A stretch of 64,000 nt of DNA from Streptoverticillium olivoreticuli subsp. olivoreticuli (GCF_003391135.1 NZ_CP031455.1:6971501-7035500); one strand, 5' to 3'; shown: positions 53,259-62,335, numbered from the stretch's first letter. Notes: generated by a model from the letters alone, not told the origin. Program-made: numbers and translations.

Positions 53259-53273
53259 GGTAGTTGTAGGGGT

Positions 53274-54445
53274 GTGGGGGTGCCGGTTCGCGCTTCTCGG
53301 GGGCGAGTTGCTGTGCCGAAGCTGTTGTCGGCCTGTCCGGCGTCGGATGTGGTCGAGGAGGGGAAGGTCCGCAGGCTGGCCGGTGCCCGGCATGCGCCGG
53401 CGGACTGGATCCTGCGGGCCAGGATCATCGTGCTGAGCTGGGAAGGAAACCGCGTTCCGGTGATCGCGTCCCGGCTCGGGTGTCATCACAAGACGGTGCG
53501 CAAGTGGCTGCACCGGTTCAACGCCCAGGGCCTGGACGGGCTCGGCGACCGTCCCGGATGCGGCCGCAAGTCCCGGATCACCGAGGCCGAACGCTCGCGG
53601 ATCATAGGGCTGGTCCGCTGCGATCCGCCGGGCCGACTGGTGCGCGAGCCGTGGGGCGACCTGGCAGCCGAGGACGAATCAGCCCCGGGCGAGTGGACCC
53701 TGGACACCCTCACCGAGGCGGCCCGGCGCCAGGGCATCGGCATCCAGCGCTCCCAGGTCCGCAGAATTTTCCTGGCCGAGGGCGTGCGCTGGCGCCGCAC
53801 CCGGTCCTGGATCACCAGCCGTGACCCGGAGTTCTCCCCAAAAGGACGAGGATCGTCGGCCTGTACACGGACCCGCCGCAGAACGCCACGGTGATCTGCG
53901 CGGACGAGCTCGGACCGGTGATCCCGCGCACGTTCCCGCCCGCACCCGGCTGGTCACCGGACGGCCACCGGATCAAGGCCGAACTCGACTACGCCCGCCG
54001 GCCGGAGAAAACCTGGGTCTACGGCGCCCTGCGGCCGGCCGACGGGAACGAGATCACGATGGCCGCCTCCTCCCGCAACAGCGCCAACTACCAGCAGTTC
54101 CTGCAGCTGGTCGAAGACGCCAACCCCGCCGGGAAAATCGTGATCGTCACCGACAATCTCTCCTCCCACAACAGCAAGGCCACTCGTGAGTGGCTGGAGG
54201 GCCACCCGAGGATCTCCCACGCCTTCATCCCCGTCGGTGCGTGCTGGCTGAACCTCCAGGAGGGCTGGTGGCGCCTCTTCCGCAAAGCGGCCCTGGCAGG
54301 GCAGTCCTTCGCCGACCCCGACGAGATCGACCACGCCACCAGAATCGCAACCGCCCAGCTCAACGCCCGTGCCAAACCCTGGATCTGGGGCCGCCCCGCC
54401 CCACCAACACGCACACTCCGACGCCGTTTTGAGTACCGCCTTTGA
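53274..54445 (+). CDS. IS630-family transposase, two frames joined by -1 frameshift
   Basis: This is a DDE transposase of about 390 residues if the frames join. Frame one (from a GTG at 53274 or 53280) holds the DNA-binding half: VIASRLGCHHKTVRKWLHRF and RPGCGRKSRITEAERSRI. At 53837-53843 the zero frame reads C-CCA-AAA, a canonical slippery heptamer. Shifting -1 there continues into RTRIVGLYTDPPQN and the catalytic half. The DDE residues are the Asp of VICADELGPV, the Asp of VTDNLSSHNS and the Glu of LNLQEGWWRLF. It ends RRRFEYRL. Without shifting, frame one stops at 53894 and makes a 206-residue truncated product. A mutational deletion is the alternative explanation. Confidence 0.88.
53837..53843 (+). 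promoter_or_regulatory. Slippery heptamer CCCAAAA (programmed -1 frameshift site)
   Basis: The heptamer fits X XXY YYZ in the zero frame (tcC CCA AAA gga). Both tRNAs can re-pair after a -1 slip, and the -1 frame is open to the true transposase end. Confidence 0.75.
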
Positions 54446-54457
54446 GGAATCGAGCAC
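54436..54457 (-). repeat. IS630 right terminal inverted repeat
   Basis: CCGCCTTTGAGG followed by AATCGAGCAC, the inverted counterpart of the left end, then target-site TA at 54458-54459. Confidence 0.9.
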
Positions 54458-54459
54458 TA

Positions 54460-54708
54460 GGGACGCTGGCTCCGCCCGATCGGGTGTTCAACTCGCCTTA
54501 CCGGCACGCTCTATGGGCTTGCGTCTCCGGACAGATCGCCGGAGGCCTCGAACCGGAACGCGTAGCGCTTGATCCCCTGTATCACTCTGCGGGACACGAC
54601 CCCTTGCGGACTCGCAACGCCGAGCATTCGCTGCCGTCCTCCGTGCCAGCCCCGAAAATGAGGCTGGCACGGAGGACCGCTCGGAGCTACCGAGTGGCGC
54701 CCCTGTGT
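54460..54708. other. Spacer between IS630 and the PIWI-RE operon
   Basis: This 249-base region has no supported gene. It holds the operon terminator described at 54636-54677. Confidence 0.6.
54636..54677. terminator. Terminator of the PIWI-RE operon
   Basis: Perfect 16-bp inverted repeat GTCCTCCGTGCCAGCC / GGCTGGCACGGAGGAC with a 10-base loop, 32 bases after the stop of the 994-residue gene on the minus strand. Confidence 0.82.
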
Positions 54709-57693
54709 CTATAGGTCGGTTCCGCTGGCTTCCTTCAGGATTTCGATGCTTTCTGTGTCCTTTGGGGCGGAACGGCGGTACTGAGGATGTCCGAGGTCCA
54801 TCTGGAGCGCGGCGTGCAGAGGGGCGGGGTACCGGGTTCGGTCTGACCAGGAGAGCGCCTGGTGGCTGAGACGAGCCGCGGCAACGGCGAGAGTCTCTCG
54901 GTCGTAGCCGTCCCGCGTGTGCATGGGGGTGATCTCCCGCGTGGTCATGCTGTACCAAGGAGAGTTCAGTTCGTTCTCCTTGCGTTCGTCGGCATTCTTC
55001 GATGCCTTCCCCGGGTCGGCACGCCAACGGGTCTTCCACTGCCCGTGCCGCTTCTTGCCATAGTTGCGGGGTTCGCTGAACAGGAACCAGGGGTGGCCTT
55101 CGGGGCGGGCTTCCGGGTAGTAGAGGTCGCTGGAGGTCTTGACCGTCACGGTCTTGCCGTTTTTCTGTTTCTCGGTGACGGCGACCAAGCGGGGCATCTC
55201 CGCCTGCGCGCAATTCATGCGGATAATGCTGACCGGGCTCCAGGACTGGGGCAGTCCGCTTGCGGGGAGCCAGAGGCGAGGGTCGTCGGGATCCTTTCCG
55301 AGACCCTGCTTGTTGTTGTGGAGGCCGGGCCATACGCGGCGGCTGGCGTGGCCATCGATCATCAAGGCGTAGGGCAGGCCGTCGAGCTCGTCGTGGAGGT
55401 CTTGGAGGGCGGCGCGGACGTCTTCACCGGCTTGCGCCCAGCGCTGGATCTCGCCGTCCCCGTTTTGAGCGTGAAGAGGGTAGTTGGCGGCGTGGAAGTT
55501 GCTCTGTGCGAGGGCGTAGTGCTCCCACTGCGGATGGATGTTGCTCCAGCCGATCATGCGCCACGGGCCGCCGGGTTCAGGGGAGGGGATGATCGCGCTG
55601 GCGGTGATGATCCTTTTGGGCTGGCCCTTGTACTTGCGGTCCGTGGCCTGCTTGCGGATGTGGATGCCGCAGAACGCCATGCGGGGCAGCGGGTAAGAGT
55701 CGTCGTCGGGGTAGAGGGCCCGCTCGAAGCGGTCGTCCACGACACCGCATGAACGGTAGAGGTCCAGCAGACCCATGTAAACGCGGTGGTCTTCGAAGGC
55801 TTTCGCGGGCTTCTTGACGATGGTGAAGGTCTTGGTGAACGGGTCGTACTCGCGGCCGACGAGGAATTGGGACGGCACTGCGGCCTTGGCGAGTTCGCGT
55901 ACGACTTGGTGCTTGGCGTCGTTCTCCGCGAGGGCGGTCTTCACCTCGGCGGGCTTCATACCCTCGTGTTCCTCACCGCGCACCGGGATCTCGGTTTCGC
56001 ACCAGGCGGCGAGGAGAACACCGGGTTCTGCGAACGTGCCGATGATCTTTTGGGCGTCGATGGCGCGCTGCGTGCCGGGGCCGTGCTCCAACAGGGCTTC
56101 GGCGTTGCAGAAGACAGCTTCGATGCCGTCCGCGAGCGGGAAGGACTTCTTTCCGTCGGGGTCCGGATCGATGCCGTCCGGGTCGAGGCCGTAGGGATGG
56201 GCGAGACCGTGGATCATCCGCGTGAAGGTCGCGTCGCGGTACCACAGGCACAGGATGCGGAGCTTCTTGTATCCGGCCGTCTCGAAGGAACGGCGGATAC
56301 CCTCCGGGGAGGGCTTGCCGATGAGATCGACGTACTCGCCATCCTGCTTCTTTTGTTTCTTCTCCTTCTCCTGGGCGGCGGTGGCGGGCTCGTGGGATCG
56401 CTTGCCGAAGACATTCCCCTTCGACTTCAGGTCGAGCAGGGAGACGGCGTCGCCGAAGGATCGCTGGATGTGTTCCCGCAGCAGCGAGAGATGGTAGATG
56501 CCGGCGCCGGTACCGACAGCAAAGGAGTCCGTCTTCGGCATGGTCGGCCTGATCGCCCCGGGTGGAGGAGTCAGGATGTCGATCCTCTTGCCGTTTTCGT
56601 CCCTGGCGTTCAGGCGGCTGCGCTCATCGGCGACGCGTTCCTCGATGGCGTTGAGCGATGACCGGTCGGCGTCCATCTTCGCCAGGATTTCCAGCGCGTG
56701 CTTGTTCGTCTGCCGCAGACCGCGCCCGTCCAGGGACACAGACATGATCGGCCGGTCTGTTCCCTGGTCCACGAGGACGGTGCTGGCGTGGATCACCGTG
56801 TTGTTGATGCGCCGGATGTGGGCGTCAAGATTCAGGACGGGGTTCGGCTCGGCTGTGTAGGTGGCCATCTTCACCGACAGGCGGGACAGCGCGTACTGGA
56901 CTTGGCCGCGGGTGGGGTTCTCGGGACGGGCCTCGACCGCTTCGGCGAGGTCGACCGGGTGGGCGAGGGAGGCGAAGACCGGGCCGATGGGCTGTTCCCA
57001 GGCGATCAGGTCACCGTTGCTGATGGGCCGGTACTGCACGGCCGCGACGTTGTCAGAGGGCTCCCAGCCGACGGTCCTGTGTTTCACCTGGCCGTCCGCC
57101 GCCTCGTACTCCTCACGGACCGGCTCGACTTCCCCGTCGAGGAAGGGCTTTGCGGCCAGCTTCTTGGCGATGTGCCACTTCACCGCCTCATAGGCCCAAC
57201 CATCCGGGCTGGCGGGCTTGCCGTCTTCCTCCTGGAGGATGTTCTTCGCAAGGCTGCGGCGCTCCGGAGCGACGTCGGCGACCAGTCGGGCCAAGGTGGG
57301 TGGATCCATGAAGGGGATCTCGTCCAGAGGAACCCGTCGGACGATGCCTTCCAGGTAGGTGAAGACTGCCCTGAGGATGTCGGGCTCCACAGGGTTGAGC
57401 GTCACCATGAAGGCCAGGTACTTGTCCAGGTAGACGTAGCCATCGGTGATCTGCTGGAGCACGGTGACAGCGATGGAATAAGGGACCAGGAAGGGGTCAG
57501 GGTCCTGGACACCCTTGATCCATTTTCCGTTCTGTGCGGCCGTGCTCCCCAATTCCCGCCAGGCCGTGCGGATGGGCGCGTGGTAGTCGCCGAAGTCCCA
57601 GACCAGGGCAGCCATTCCGTCCAGGAGCTCGGGGGTGCACCGGATCGATGTGGTGTGCGCGGTGAGATCCCGCTGCGTGCTGCTTCGCCCCAT
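54709..57693 (-). CDS. Prokaryotic PIWI-RE protein (pPIWI_RE)
   Basis: This 994-residue protein is assigned to the PIWI-RE branch of Argonaute/PIWI proteins, which are predicted to bind a guide nucleic acid and act on R-loops or invading nucleic acid. The N-terminal 450 residues (the pPIWI_RE-X-like and PAZ/MID-equivalent part) carry WHIAKKLAAKPF, SVSLDGRGLRQTNKHALE and a Lys-rich spacer. The RNase H-like PIWI part includes LRILCLWYRDATFTRMI, QPKRIITASAIIPSPEPG and LMIDGHASRRVWPGLHNNKQ (D780, R785/R786). SIIRMNCAQAEMPRLVAVTE follows, where R825 and E832 are candidates for the family's namesake Arg/Glu. Classical DEDX slicer residues are not evident. The family assignment rests on these motifs and on the helicase and nuclease neighbours. 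It is the third gene of the operon, with a 92-base gap after the helicase. Codon bias is weaker than in core genes. Confidence 0.82.
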   Translation of the reverse strand: MGRSSTQRDLTAHTTSIRCTPELLDGMAALVWDFGDYHAPIRTAWRELGSTAAQNGKWIKGVQDPDPFLVPYSIAVTVLQQITDGYVYLDKYLAFMVTLNPVEPDILRAVFTYLEGIVRRVPLDEIPFMDPPTLARLVADVAPERRSLAKNILQEEDGKPASPDGWAYEAVKWHIAKKLAAKPFLDGEVEPVREEYEAADGQVKHRTVGWEPSDNVAAVQYRPISNGDLIAWEQPIGPVFASLAHPVDLAEAVEARPENPTRGQVQYALSRLSVKMATYTAEPNPVLNLDAHIRRINNTVIHASTVLVDQGTDRPIMSVSLDGRGLRQTNKHALEILAKMDADRSSLNAIEERVADERSRLNARDENGKRIDILTPPPGAIRPTMPKTDSFAVGTGAGIYHLSLLREHIQRSFGDAVSLLDLKSKGNVFGKRSHEPATAAQEKEKKQKKQDGEYVDLIGKPSPEGIRRSFETAGYKKLRILCLWYRDATFTRMIHGLAHPYGLDPDGIDPDPDGKKSFPLADGIEAVFCNAEALLEHGPGTQRAIDAQKIIGTFAEPGVLLAAWCETEIPVRGEEHEGMKPAEVKTALAENDAKHQVVRELAKAAVPSQFLVGREYDPFTKTFTIVKKPAKAFEDHRVYMGLLDLYRSCGVVDDRFERALYPDDDSYPLPRMAFCGIHIRKQATDRKYKGQPKRIITASAIIPSPEPGGPWRMIGWSNIHPQWEHYALAQSNFHAANYPLHAQNGDGEIQRWAQAGEDVRAALQDLHDELDGLPYALMIDGHASRRVWPGLHNNKQGLGKDPDDPRLWLPASGLPQSWSPVSIIRMNCAQAEMPRLVAVTEKQKNGKTVTVKTSSDLYYPEARPEGHPWFLFSEPRNYGKKRHGQWKTRWRADPGKASKNADERKENELNSPWYSMTTREITPMHTRDGYDRETLAVAAARLSHQALSWSDRTRYPAPLHAALQMDLGHPQYRRSAPKDTESIEILKEASGTDL

Positions 57694-57785
57694 GAGCAGG
57701 GGTACCTCGTCTCTCGGTCTCTCCGTTCGGGAGAGGGTGCGGGTCCGTCTCCGCCAGCGGCAAGGCGGATACAGGCATGGGCAGT

Positions 57786-60700
57786 TCAGAGTGTCTCGCG
57801 GTCGAGCCCCGCGTAGGTCAGGAATGCCTGAAGCGCTTGACCGTAGAGCTCATTCATGATGTCGCGCTGCTCCGGAGTCCAGTCGCGGTAGATCTGCTCG
57901 ATGATCGTGGCCAGGTCGGAGCTGAACTTCTTGTCGTGGATGGAGTGGTCCACGATGTGGAGGGTCATGTCGGTCTCGCCTCGCCGGGCACGGCCGGCGA
58001 GCTGGATGAGCAGGACGAGCATGCCTGCGACGAGTTCCTTGCGCAGGTCGTGGTCCATGTTGGAGAACCGTGCCGGGGAGCGAAGGATCTTGGTGAGTTG
58101 CTTCCAGGACGCTTCGCTCGCAGCGCGCAGGACGGCCAGGGGCTCGTCGCTGCCGTCGGTGGGGAGGGTGTTGAAACCGGCTGCGTTGACGCTGGCGTGC
58201 AGCCAGTCGGTGTCCTCGATGCTCAGGACGGGCCGAACGCACAGATAGATGTCGCGGACCGCCGAGCGCGTTCCGACGACGATGTTCAGGCCCCGTCCGA
58301 TGACGGCAAGGGGAGCGATCAGGATCTCTCCGCGGTCGGGGAACTCCTTGAGCTCTTCGCGCACCATCCGGTCCACGTGGGTGGGCAGGTGCTCCTCGTA
58401 GTTCTGTTTCTCCGGCTTCTTCACCAGCAGGCAGACCCGGTGGTTCAATCCGTCGGCCTGTGCGACCCCGGAGGCAAGGTAGGCGGCCTGCTCGTAGGAA
58501 TTGACGGCGAGGATGACGCGGGCCCGTTCCGGTTCGCGCTTCTCCAGGCGGGCCAGGCGCTTGGCGAGCTGCTGCTCGTACAGGCCCCGGCCAAGATCGC
58601 GCAGTGCGTTGGGCTTCAGCTCCGGCGGGAGGCCCCCGATCCTCATGGCATCCCCGTTGCTGCCCCGTACAGGCGTGGCGAGGGTGACGATGGACTCCGG
58701 ACGGGTGTCGGGAAGCCACCAGCGGACCGGGGCGTGGATGTGTTCCTGTACGGCCTGCGGCAGGTAGGCGGTGGCGGACAGGCCCATGACCGGGCGCTGC
58801 ACGCCAGCCGTCAACAGGGCTGTGAGACCTCCGAGTTCGCTGACGAAGGTGTGGGGATCGCCGCCGAAGGAACGTGACAGGAGTTCCGCTTCCTGCTCCT
58901 TCTTGTCCATGCCCTTGACCTGGTAGCCGTGGATGGAGCGGCCCAGCATGGCCAGGGGGTAGAGGGTGGCAACCGTGCTGCTGCGCATGGTTTCGAGGAT
59001 CTTGCGGACCGATCCCAGGTCGAGATAGCGCAGGGTCTGGGCCTGCATACGCAGCTCGTCCAGCGCGCTGTCGAGTTCCCGTAGCACGGTACGGGTGATC
59101 AACAAGTTCACCACGGCTGCCTGCTGATGTGCGTCGGGCACGAGCTCGCGCAGGAGCGTGCGCATCGCGTCGCGGGTGTCAGTGAGGTGGTCCTGGCCGC
59201 GCTGCGCGGTGAGAATCGTCAGGGCCGTCTGGAGGGCGTCCCAGTCGGCTCCTTCAGGAAGCTCGGCTTCCTCATCCGGTTCGGCCGCGTACCAGCGGGC
59301 GGGCATGATCTCGTCGAGGAAGGCGAACAGCTCGGGCGGAACATCCTCGGCCGCACTCTGGTCGGGGAACAGGAGCTGAAGGATTTCGCGGTCCCTCGAG
59401 CGGGCCAGGCGCCAGCCGGTGTTGTCGCGGCCGGCACCGTCAGGGCTGTCCGCCTCGTTGCCCGGGTTCAGCTTGAGCCCGCTGCCGGAGCAGAGCCACA
59501 GCAACAGCATCTCGGCCATGAGCCGGGCGTGGCTGACCGGCGCTGCGAGGGCCATCTCATGGACGACGGGGAGGTTCTTGGCATCGGAGTCGATTTCCCG
59601 CAACGCGGTCGTCCGTTTCCGAGAAGCCAGAGTGATCTCCGAGGTACAGCGGCTGATGGCAGCCGTCTGGAAAGCGTCGATCTCATCGATCACCAGCGCA
59701 TCGCAGGCTCGCAGCGTCATCTCCAGCACGCTCATGCCCCTGGTGCCGCGCGCCTTGCCGCGGAACTCCTGCCCGTCCAGGACGACTCCGATGCGTGTGC
59801 GGCCTTCAAGGAGGTTTGCGTGGTTGGTGACGATCACGGCCGCGTCGGTGGCCCGGTAGAACTGCTGGAACTTGCCGCACACCGGGGCGAAGGAGCAGGT
59901 GAGCCGGGTGGAGCCGGTGGCCGCAGAGGTCAGCGAGGTGCAGTTCTCCTCCCCGTACGGATACAGGGTGGGCGGGTCCATCAATGCCCGCTGCGCGCAG
60001 CCGGCCGACAGCAGCCCGATGTCGGTCCTGGCGCGCCGGTCCCATTCGTTGATCCGGGTGGAGGTGCCCAGGGCGGCGTAGTCCATGGCTCGCCGGTGCA
60101 TGCTCGACGGGGACATCAGGGGAGTGCAGTGAGCGGGCTCGGCGAGGTGTTTGGCCCGGTGCAGATAGGCCAGGTCGTTGTTGATGTCCCAGGCCATGTC
60201 CAGGGTGGCGCGGACATCGGTGACGGCGAGGGCGATCCGCCGGTCGTTGAGCGCTGCCCAGGACGCCATGACCCGCACGAGTACCGTTTTGCCGCTTCCC
60301 GTGGGGGCGTTGAGGACCTGCAGGTCTCCGGCTGTCAGGTCGAGTTCGGTCAGCTCACCGTCGGTGGTCTTCATTGCCTTGAAGAAGCGCTTGAGCACCT
60401 TGTGCAGGTAGGCGACGCTCTTGTTCTGCCCGCTGAGGATCTTGGCGACATCCAGGAGCTGCTTCACCGTCGGCGTGACCCGGTCGCGCTGCGGTCGGGT
60501 GTGCACCTGCGGCAGTACCTCATGGCCGGGTGCTTCAAGGAAGCCGGGAGTCGCCTGGATATGGATCTCCCTGCTGGTCGTGCCGTGTTCCTGGCCCAGG
60601 TAGGCCGTCCTCGTCTTGAGGGTTCCCGGGCCCGCGAACGCCTGCGCCTTGGGGCGCTTGCCGAAGGTGAAGAACGGGCCGGTGACGCGCTGCGCGTAGC

Positions 60701-61085
60701 CGAGAAAGTCCCCTCCCACCCTGGGGATCACCACTTCGGCCAGGTGCGGGTCCCCCGCTGGCAGCCGCAGCGAACCACCCGACCTGTCCGCGAGGTCAGG
60801 ATCGGGGGCCAGGGTGCCGAGCAGAGCGAGGACCGCGGCCCTGAGTTTCTTCGCATCCGTCCATTCCGGAGCCACCAAGGCCATCACCTGACGGATCAGG
60901 TTCTGCTCGGCCACTGGCAAGCCCGCCCATTCCGACCATGCGTGTGGCTTGCGGTGGGAGAAAAACGTGGCCTCTTCGAAGCCGGCCAGGATGCGGCCCT
61001 CGTCGTCCTTGCGGGGAAAGTAGTGCGCGGCCAGAGCGAGTGCTCCCGCCAGGCCGGCTTCCTTCCCCGTCATCTCCCCGCTCAC
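57786..61085 (-). CDS. Superfamily 2 helicase, DinG/XPD-like with Fe-S cysteines, PIWI-RE operon
   Basis: This 1099-residue protein has a helicase core at about 240-1080. Motif I is NAPTGSGKTVLVRV with K266; motif II is ALVIDEIDAFQ near 465; motif VI is QLAGRARRGETDMTLHIVDH. Between motifs I and II four cysteines (about C362, C381, C396, C403: SAGCAQ, ENCTSL, LTCSF, PVCGK) precede AAVIVTNHANLLEG. This is the XPD/DinG arrangement for a 4Fe-4S cluster. The N-terminal 230 residues are unique. A 5'-3' duplex or R-loop unwinding role is expected. The GTG at 61085 overlaps the upstream nuclease-like gene by four bases; the longer open frame is an extension within that gene. Confidence 0.87.
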   Translation of the reverse strand: MSGEMTGKEAGLAGALALAAHYFPRKDDEGRILAGFEEATFFSHRKPHAWSEWAGLPVAEQNLIRQVMALVAPEWTDAKKLRAAVLALLGTLAPDPDLADRSGGSLRLPAGDPHLAEVVIPRVGGDFLGYAQRVTGPFFTFGKRPKAQAFAGPGTLKTRTAYLGQEHGTTSREIHIQATPGFLEAPGHEVLPQVHTRPQRDRVTPTVKQLLDVAKILSGQNKSVAYLHKVLKRFFKAMKTTDGELTELDLTAGDLQVLNAPTGSGKTVLVRVMASWAALNDRRIALAVTDVRATLDMAWDINNDLAYLHRAKHLAEPAHCTPLMSPSSMHRRAMDYAALGTSTRINEWDRRARTDIGLLSAGCAQRALMDPPTLYPYGEENCTSLTSAATGSTRLTCSFAPVCGKFQQFYRATDAAVIVTNHANLLEGRTRIGVVLDGQEFRGKARGTRGMSVLEMTLRACDALVIDEIDAFQTAAISRCTSEITLASRKRTTALREIDSDAKNLPVVHEMALAAPVSHARLMAEMLLLWLCSGSGLKLNPGNEADSPDGAGRDNTGWRLARSRDREILQLLFPDQSAAEDVPPELFAFLDEIMPARWYAAEPDEEAELPEGADWDALQTALTILTAQRGQDHLTDTRDAMRTLLRELVPDAHQQAAVVNLLITRTVLRELDSALDELRMQAQTLRYLDLGSVRKILETMRSSTVATLYPLAMLGRSIHGYQVKGMDKKEQEAELLSRSFGGDPHTFVSELGGLTALLTAGVQRPVMGLSATAYLPQAVQEHIHAPVRWWLPDTRPESIVTLATPVRGSNGDAMRIGGLPPELKPNALRDLGRGLYEQQLAKRLARLEKREPERARVILAVNSYEQAAYLASGVAQADGLNHRVCLLVKKPEKQNYEEHLPTHVDRMVREELKEFPDRGEILIAPLAVIGRGLNIVVGTRSAVRDIYLCVRPVLSIEDTDWLHASVNAAGFNTLPTDGSDEPLAVLRAASEASWKQLTKILRSPARFSNMDHDLRKELVAGMLVLLIQLAGRARRGETDMTLHIVDHSIHDKKFSSDLATIIEQIYRDWTPEQRDIMNELYGQALQAFLTYAGLDRETL

Positions 61086-62335
61086 GCCCGGCCCTCCTTG
61101 ATCTGCGTGACGACCATCTCCAGGTAGTCCGTCGCGGTCATCGCCGCCTTCATCCTGTACGTGCGGCACACCGCATTGAGCTGGGCGACCTGGTCCTGGC
61201 GGTGGTCGGGCACCACCAGATACTCCGCGCCGCCCTTATCGCCGCCGTCCATGTGGAGCTTGCCGACCAGGTGGTTCGGCCAGGTGTAGTCCTTGAAGTC
61301 AGCAGGAAACCAAGGCTGTTCGCTGCTCTCACGGGTGATCCACAGGTCACACTGGTCCCCGTTGGGCCACAGATGTGATGTCCAGGCCGTTCCCTCCAGG
61401 GCCGCCGCGGCGGCTCGGTGCAGAGCGAGTTCGGGCAGGCCAGGGATGACGGTGTAGCGCCACACCGGCCGTACCAGCGCCATGTACTCCGCGGCTGGCT
61501 TGGCCTGCGGCACGTGCGGCACGGCCCCGGTCCACAGGCGCGCGAACCGACCGGACGGAACCCGGCATTCGAACGTCGGACTCAGCTCGGGGGCCGACTT
61601 CTTCCGGGCGGTCACGACGAACTCGTACGACGCGCCCGTCTCCTCGTGCCAGGGGTACAGGCACCGCACCCTGCCCCTTGTACGCGAGCCCGTGCGGGCC
61701 GCTGTCACCTTCATCGGCCACTTGCAGGCAGGGCAGGGCCACCACCAGCCGTTGAACTGCGCGTACTGGGCGATCGGCTTGTAGAAGTCGTTCGCCCGGG
61801 ACGGCAGCTTAAGCTCCGCGAGACTGCCCGCCGGCACCGTCGGGTTCTCCACCAGCGTGGTGCGGTGCCTCTCGTAGAAGGAGCCCTTGATCGCGCTGAA
61901 GACTGCTTCCTGGCTGTACTCATCATCCAGCTTCGGTTTCGTCACCTGCCCGGTGAACTTGCCAACCTTCTGCGCGGCCCGCAGGACGCGCTGGGCTTCG
62001 TGCCGGAAGTCGAACCCGTCCTCGGTGGCGACGCCCTCGCTGTCCATAAGCCGCACGCCGACAAGAGCATCGCTGTCGATCCAGTCGGGCAGCAGCCCTT
62101 CCAGGGAGCCAGCCCGGTCGCCAGTGAGCCTGCCCATCAGTTCGTCGAACAGGATCAGGTGCCCCGGGCCGCATGCCGCCATCAGGATGCCGTGAGCCTC
62201 CATGAGGCGGTCCAGGCGTCTCGGCCCGTCCAGTCCCTCGCCGACCATCGCGTGCTCGCACACGGCGAATGCCTTGACGATTTCCAGCAGTGCGTGAGTC
62301 TGCTGAATGTCTGTTGTGTCGTCAGCTTGCGTCAC
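61082..62335 (-). CDS. Zinc-ribbon/PD-(D/E)xK restriction endonuclease-like protein, PIWI-RE operon
   Basis: This protein of about 417 residues runs from the GTG at 62335, with TAGGCT 7 bases before it suggesting a leaderless start. The N-terminal part is helical (HALLEIVKAFAVCEHAMVGE). A zinc-ribbon-like insert near residues 200-230 has WWWPCPACKWPMKV and RVRCLYPWHEE. The C-terminal domain has the restriction-endonuclease pattern D330 (GDQCDLWIT) followed by D346-F-K348 (WFPADFKDY), i.e. D...DxK. A terminal helical segment VPDHRQDQVAQLNAVCRTY follows. This fits the REase partner of the three-gene PIWI-RE operons. It overlaps the helicase gene by four bases. Confidence 0.78.
   Translation of the reverse strand: MTQADDTTDIQQTHALLEIVKAFAVCEHAMVGEGLDGPRRLDRLMEAHGILMAACGPGHLILFDELMGRLTGDRAGSLEGLLPDWIDSDALVGVRLMDSEGVATEDGFDFRHEAQRVLRAAQKVGKFTGQVTKPKLDDEYSQEAVFSAIKGSFYERHRTTLVENPTVPAGSLAELKLPSRANDFYKPIAQYAQFNGWWWPCPACKWPMKVTAARTGSRTRGRVRCLYPWHEETGASYEFVVTARKKSAPELSPTFECRVPSGRFARLWTGAVPHVPQAKPAAEYMALVRPVWRYTVIPGLPELALHRAAAAALEGTAWTSHLWPNGDQCDLWITRESSEQPWFPADFKDYTWPNHLVGKLHMDGGDKGGAEYLVVPDHRQDQVAQLNAVCRTYRMKAAMTATDYLEMVVTQIKEGRA

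Larger units (their letters stand above)
53237..54457 (+). mobile_element. IS630-family insertion sequence, 1221 bp, apparently intact
   Basis: The element is bounded by 22-base imperfect terminal inverted repeats matching at 18 positions. The left end reads GTGCTCGATTCCGCTTTGGCGG and the right end reads the same on the other strand except at four positions. It is flanked by the TA dinucleotide at 53235-53236 and 54458-54459, the target duplication typical of IS630/Tc1. It carries one transposase gene in two frames with a slippery heptamer. Insertion is into non-coding DNA. The near-match of the ends and intact frames suggest recent arrival. Confidence 0.92.

Noticed and set aside
53274..54445. 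IS630 transposase as a pseudogene
   Set aside because: The frame change falls exactly on an X XXY YYZ slippery heptamer and both ends and catalytic residues are intact, so programmed frameshifting is more likely; a base deletion cannot be fully excluded.
59127..61127. 666-codon plus-strand frame opposite the Fe-S helicase gene
   Set aside because: The minus strand carries complete helicase motifs; the plus frame is low-complexity.
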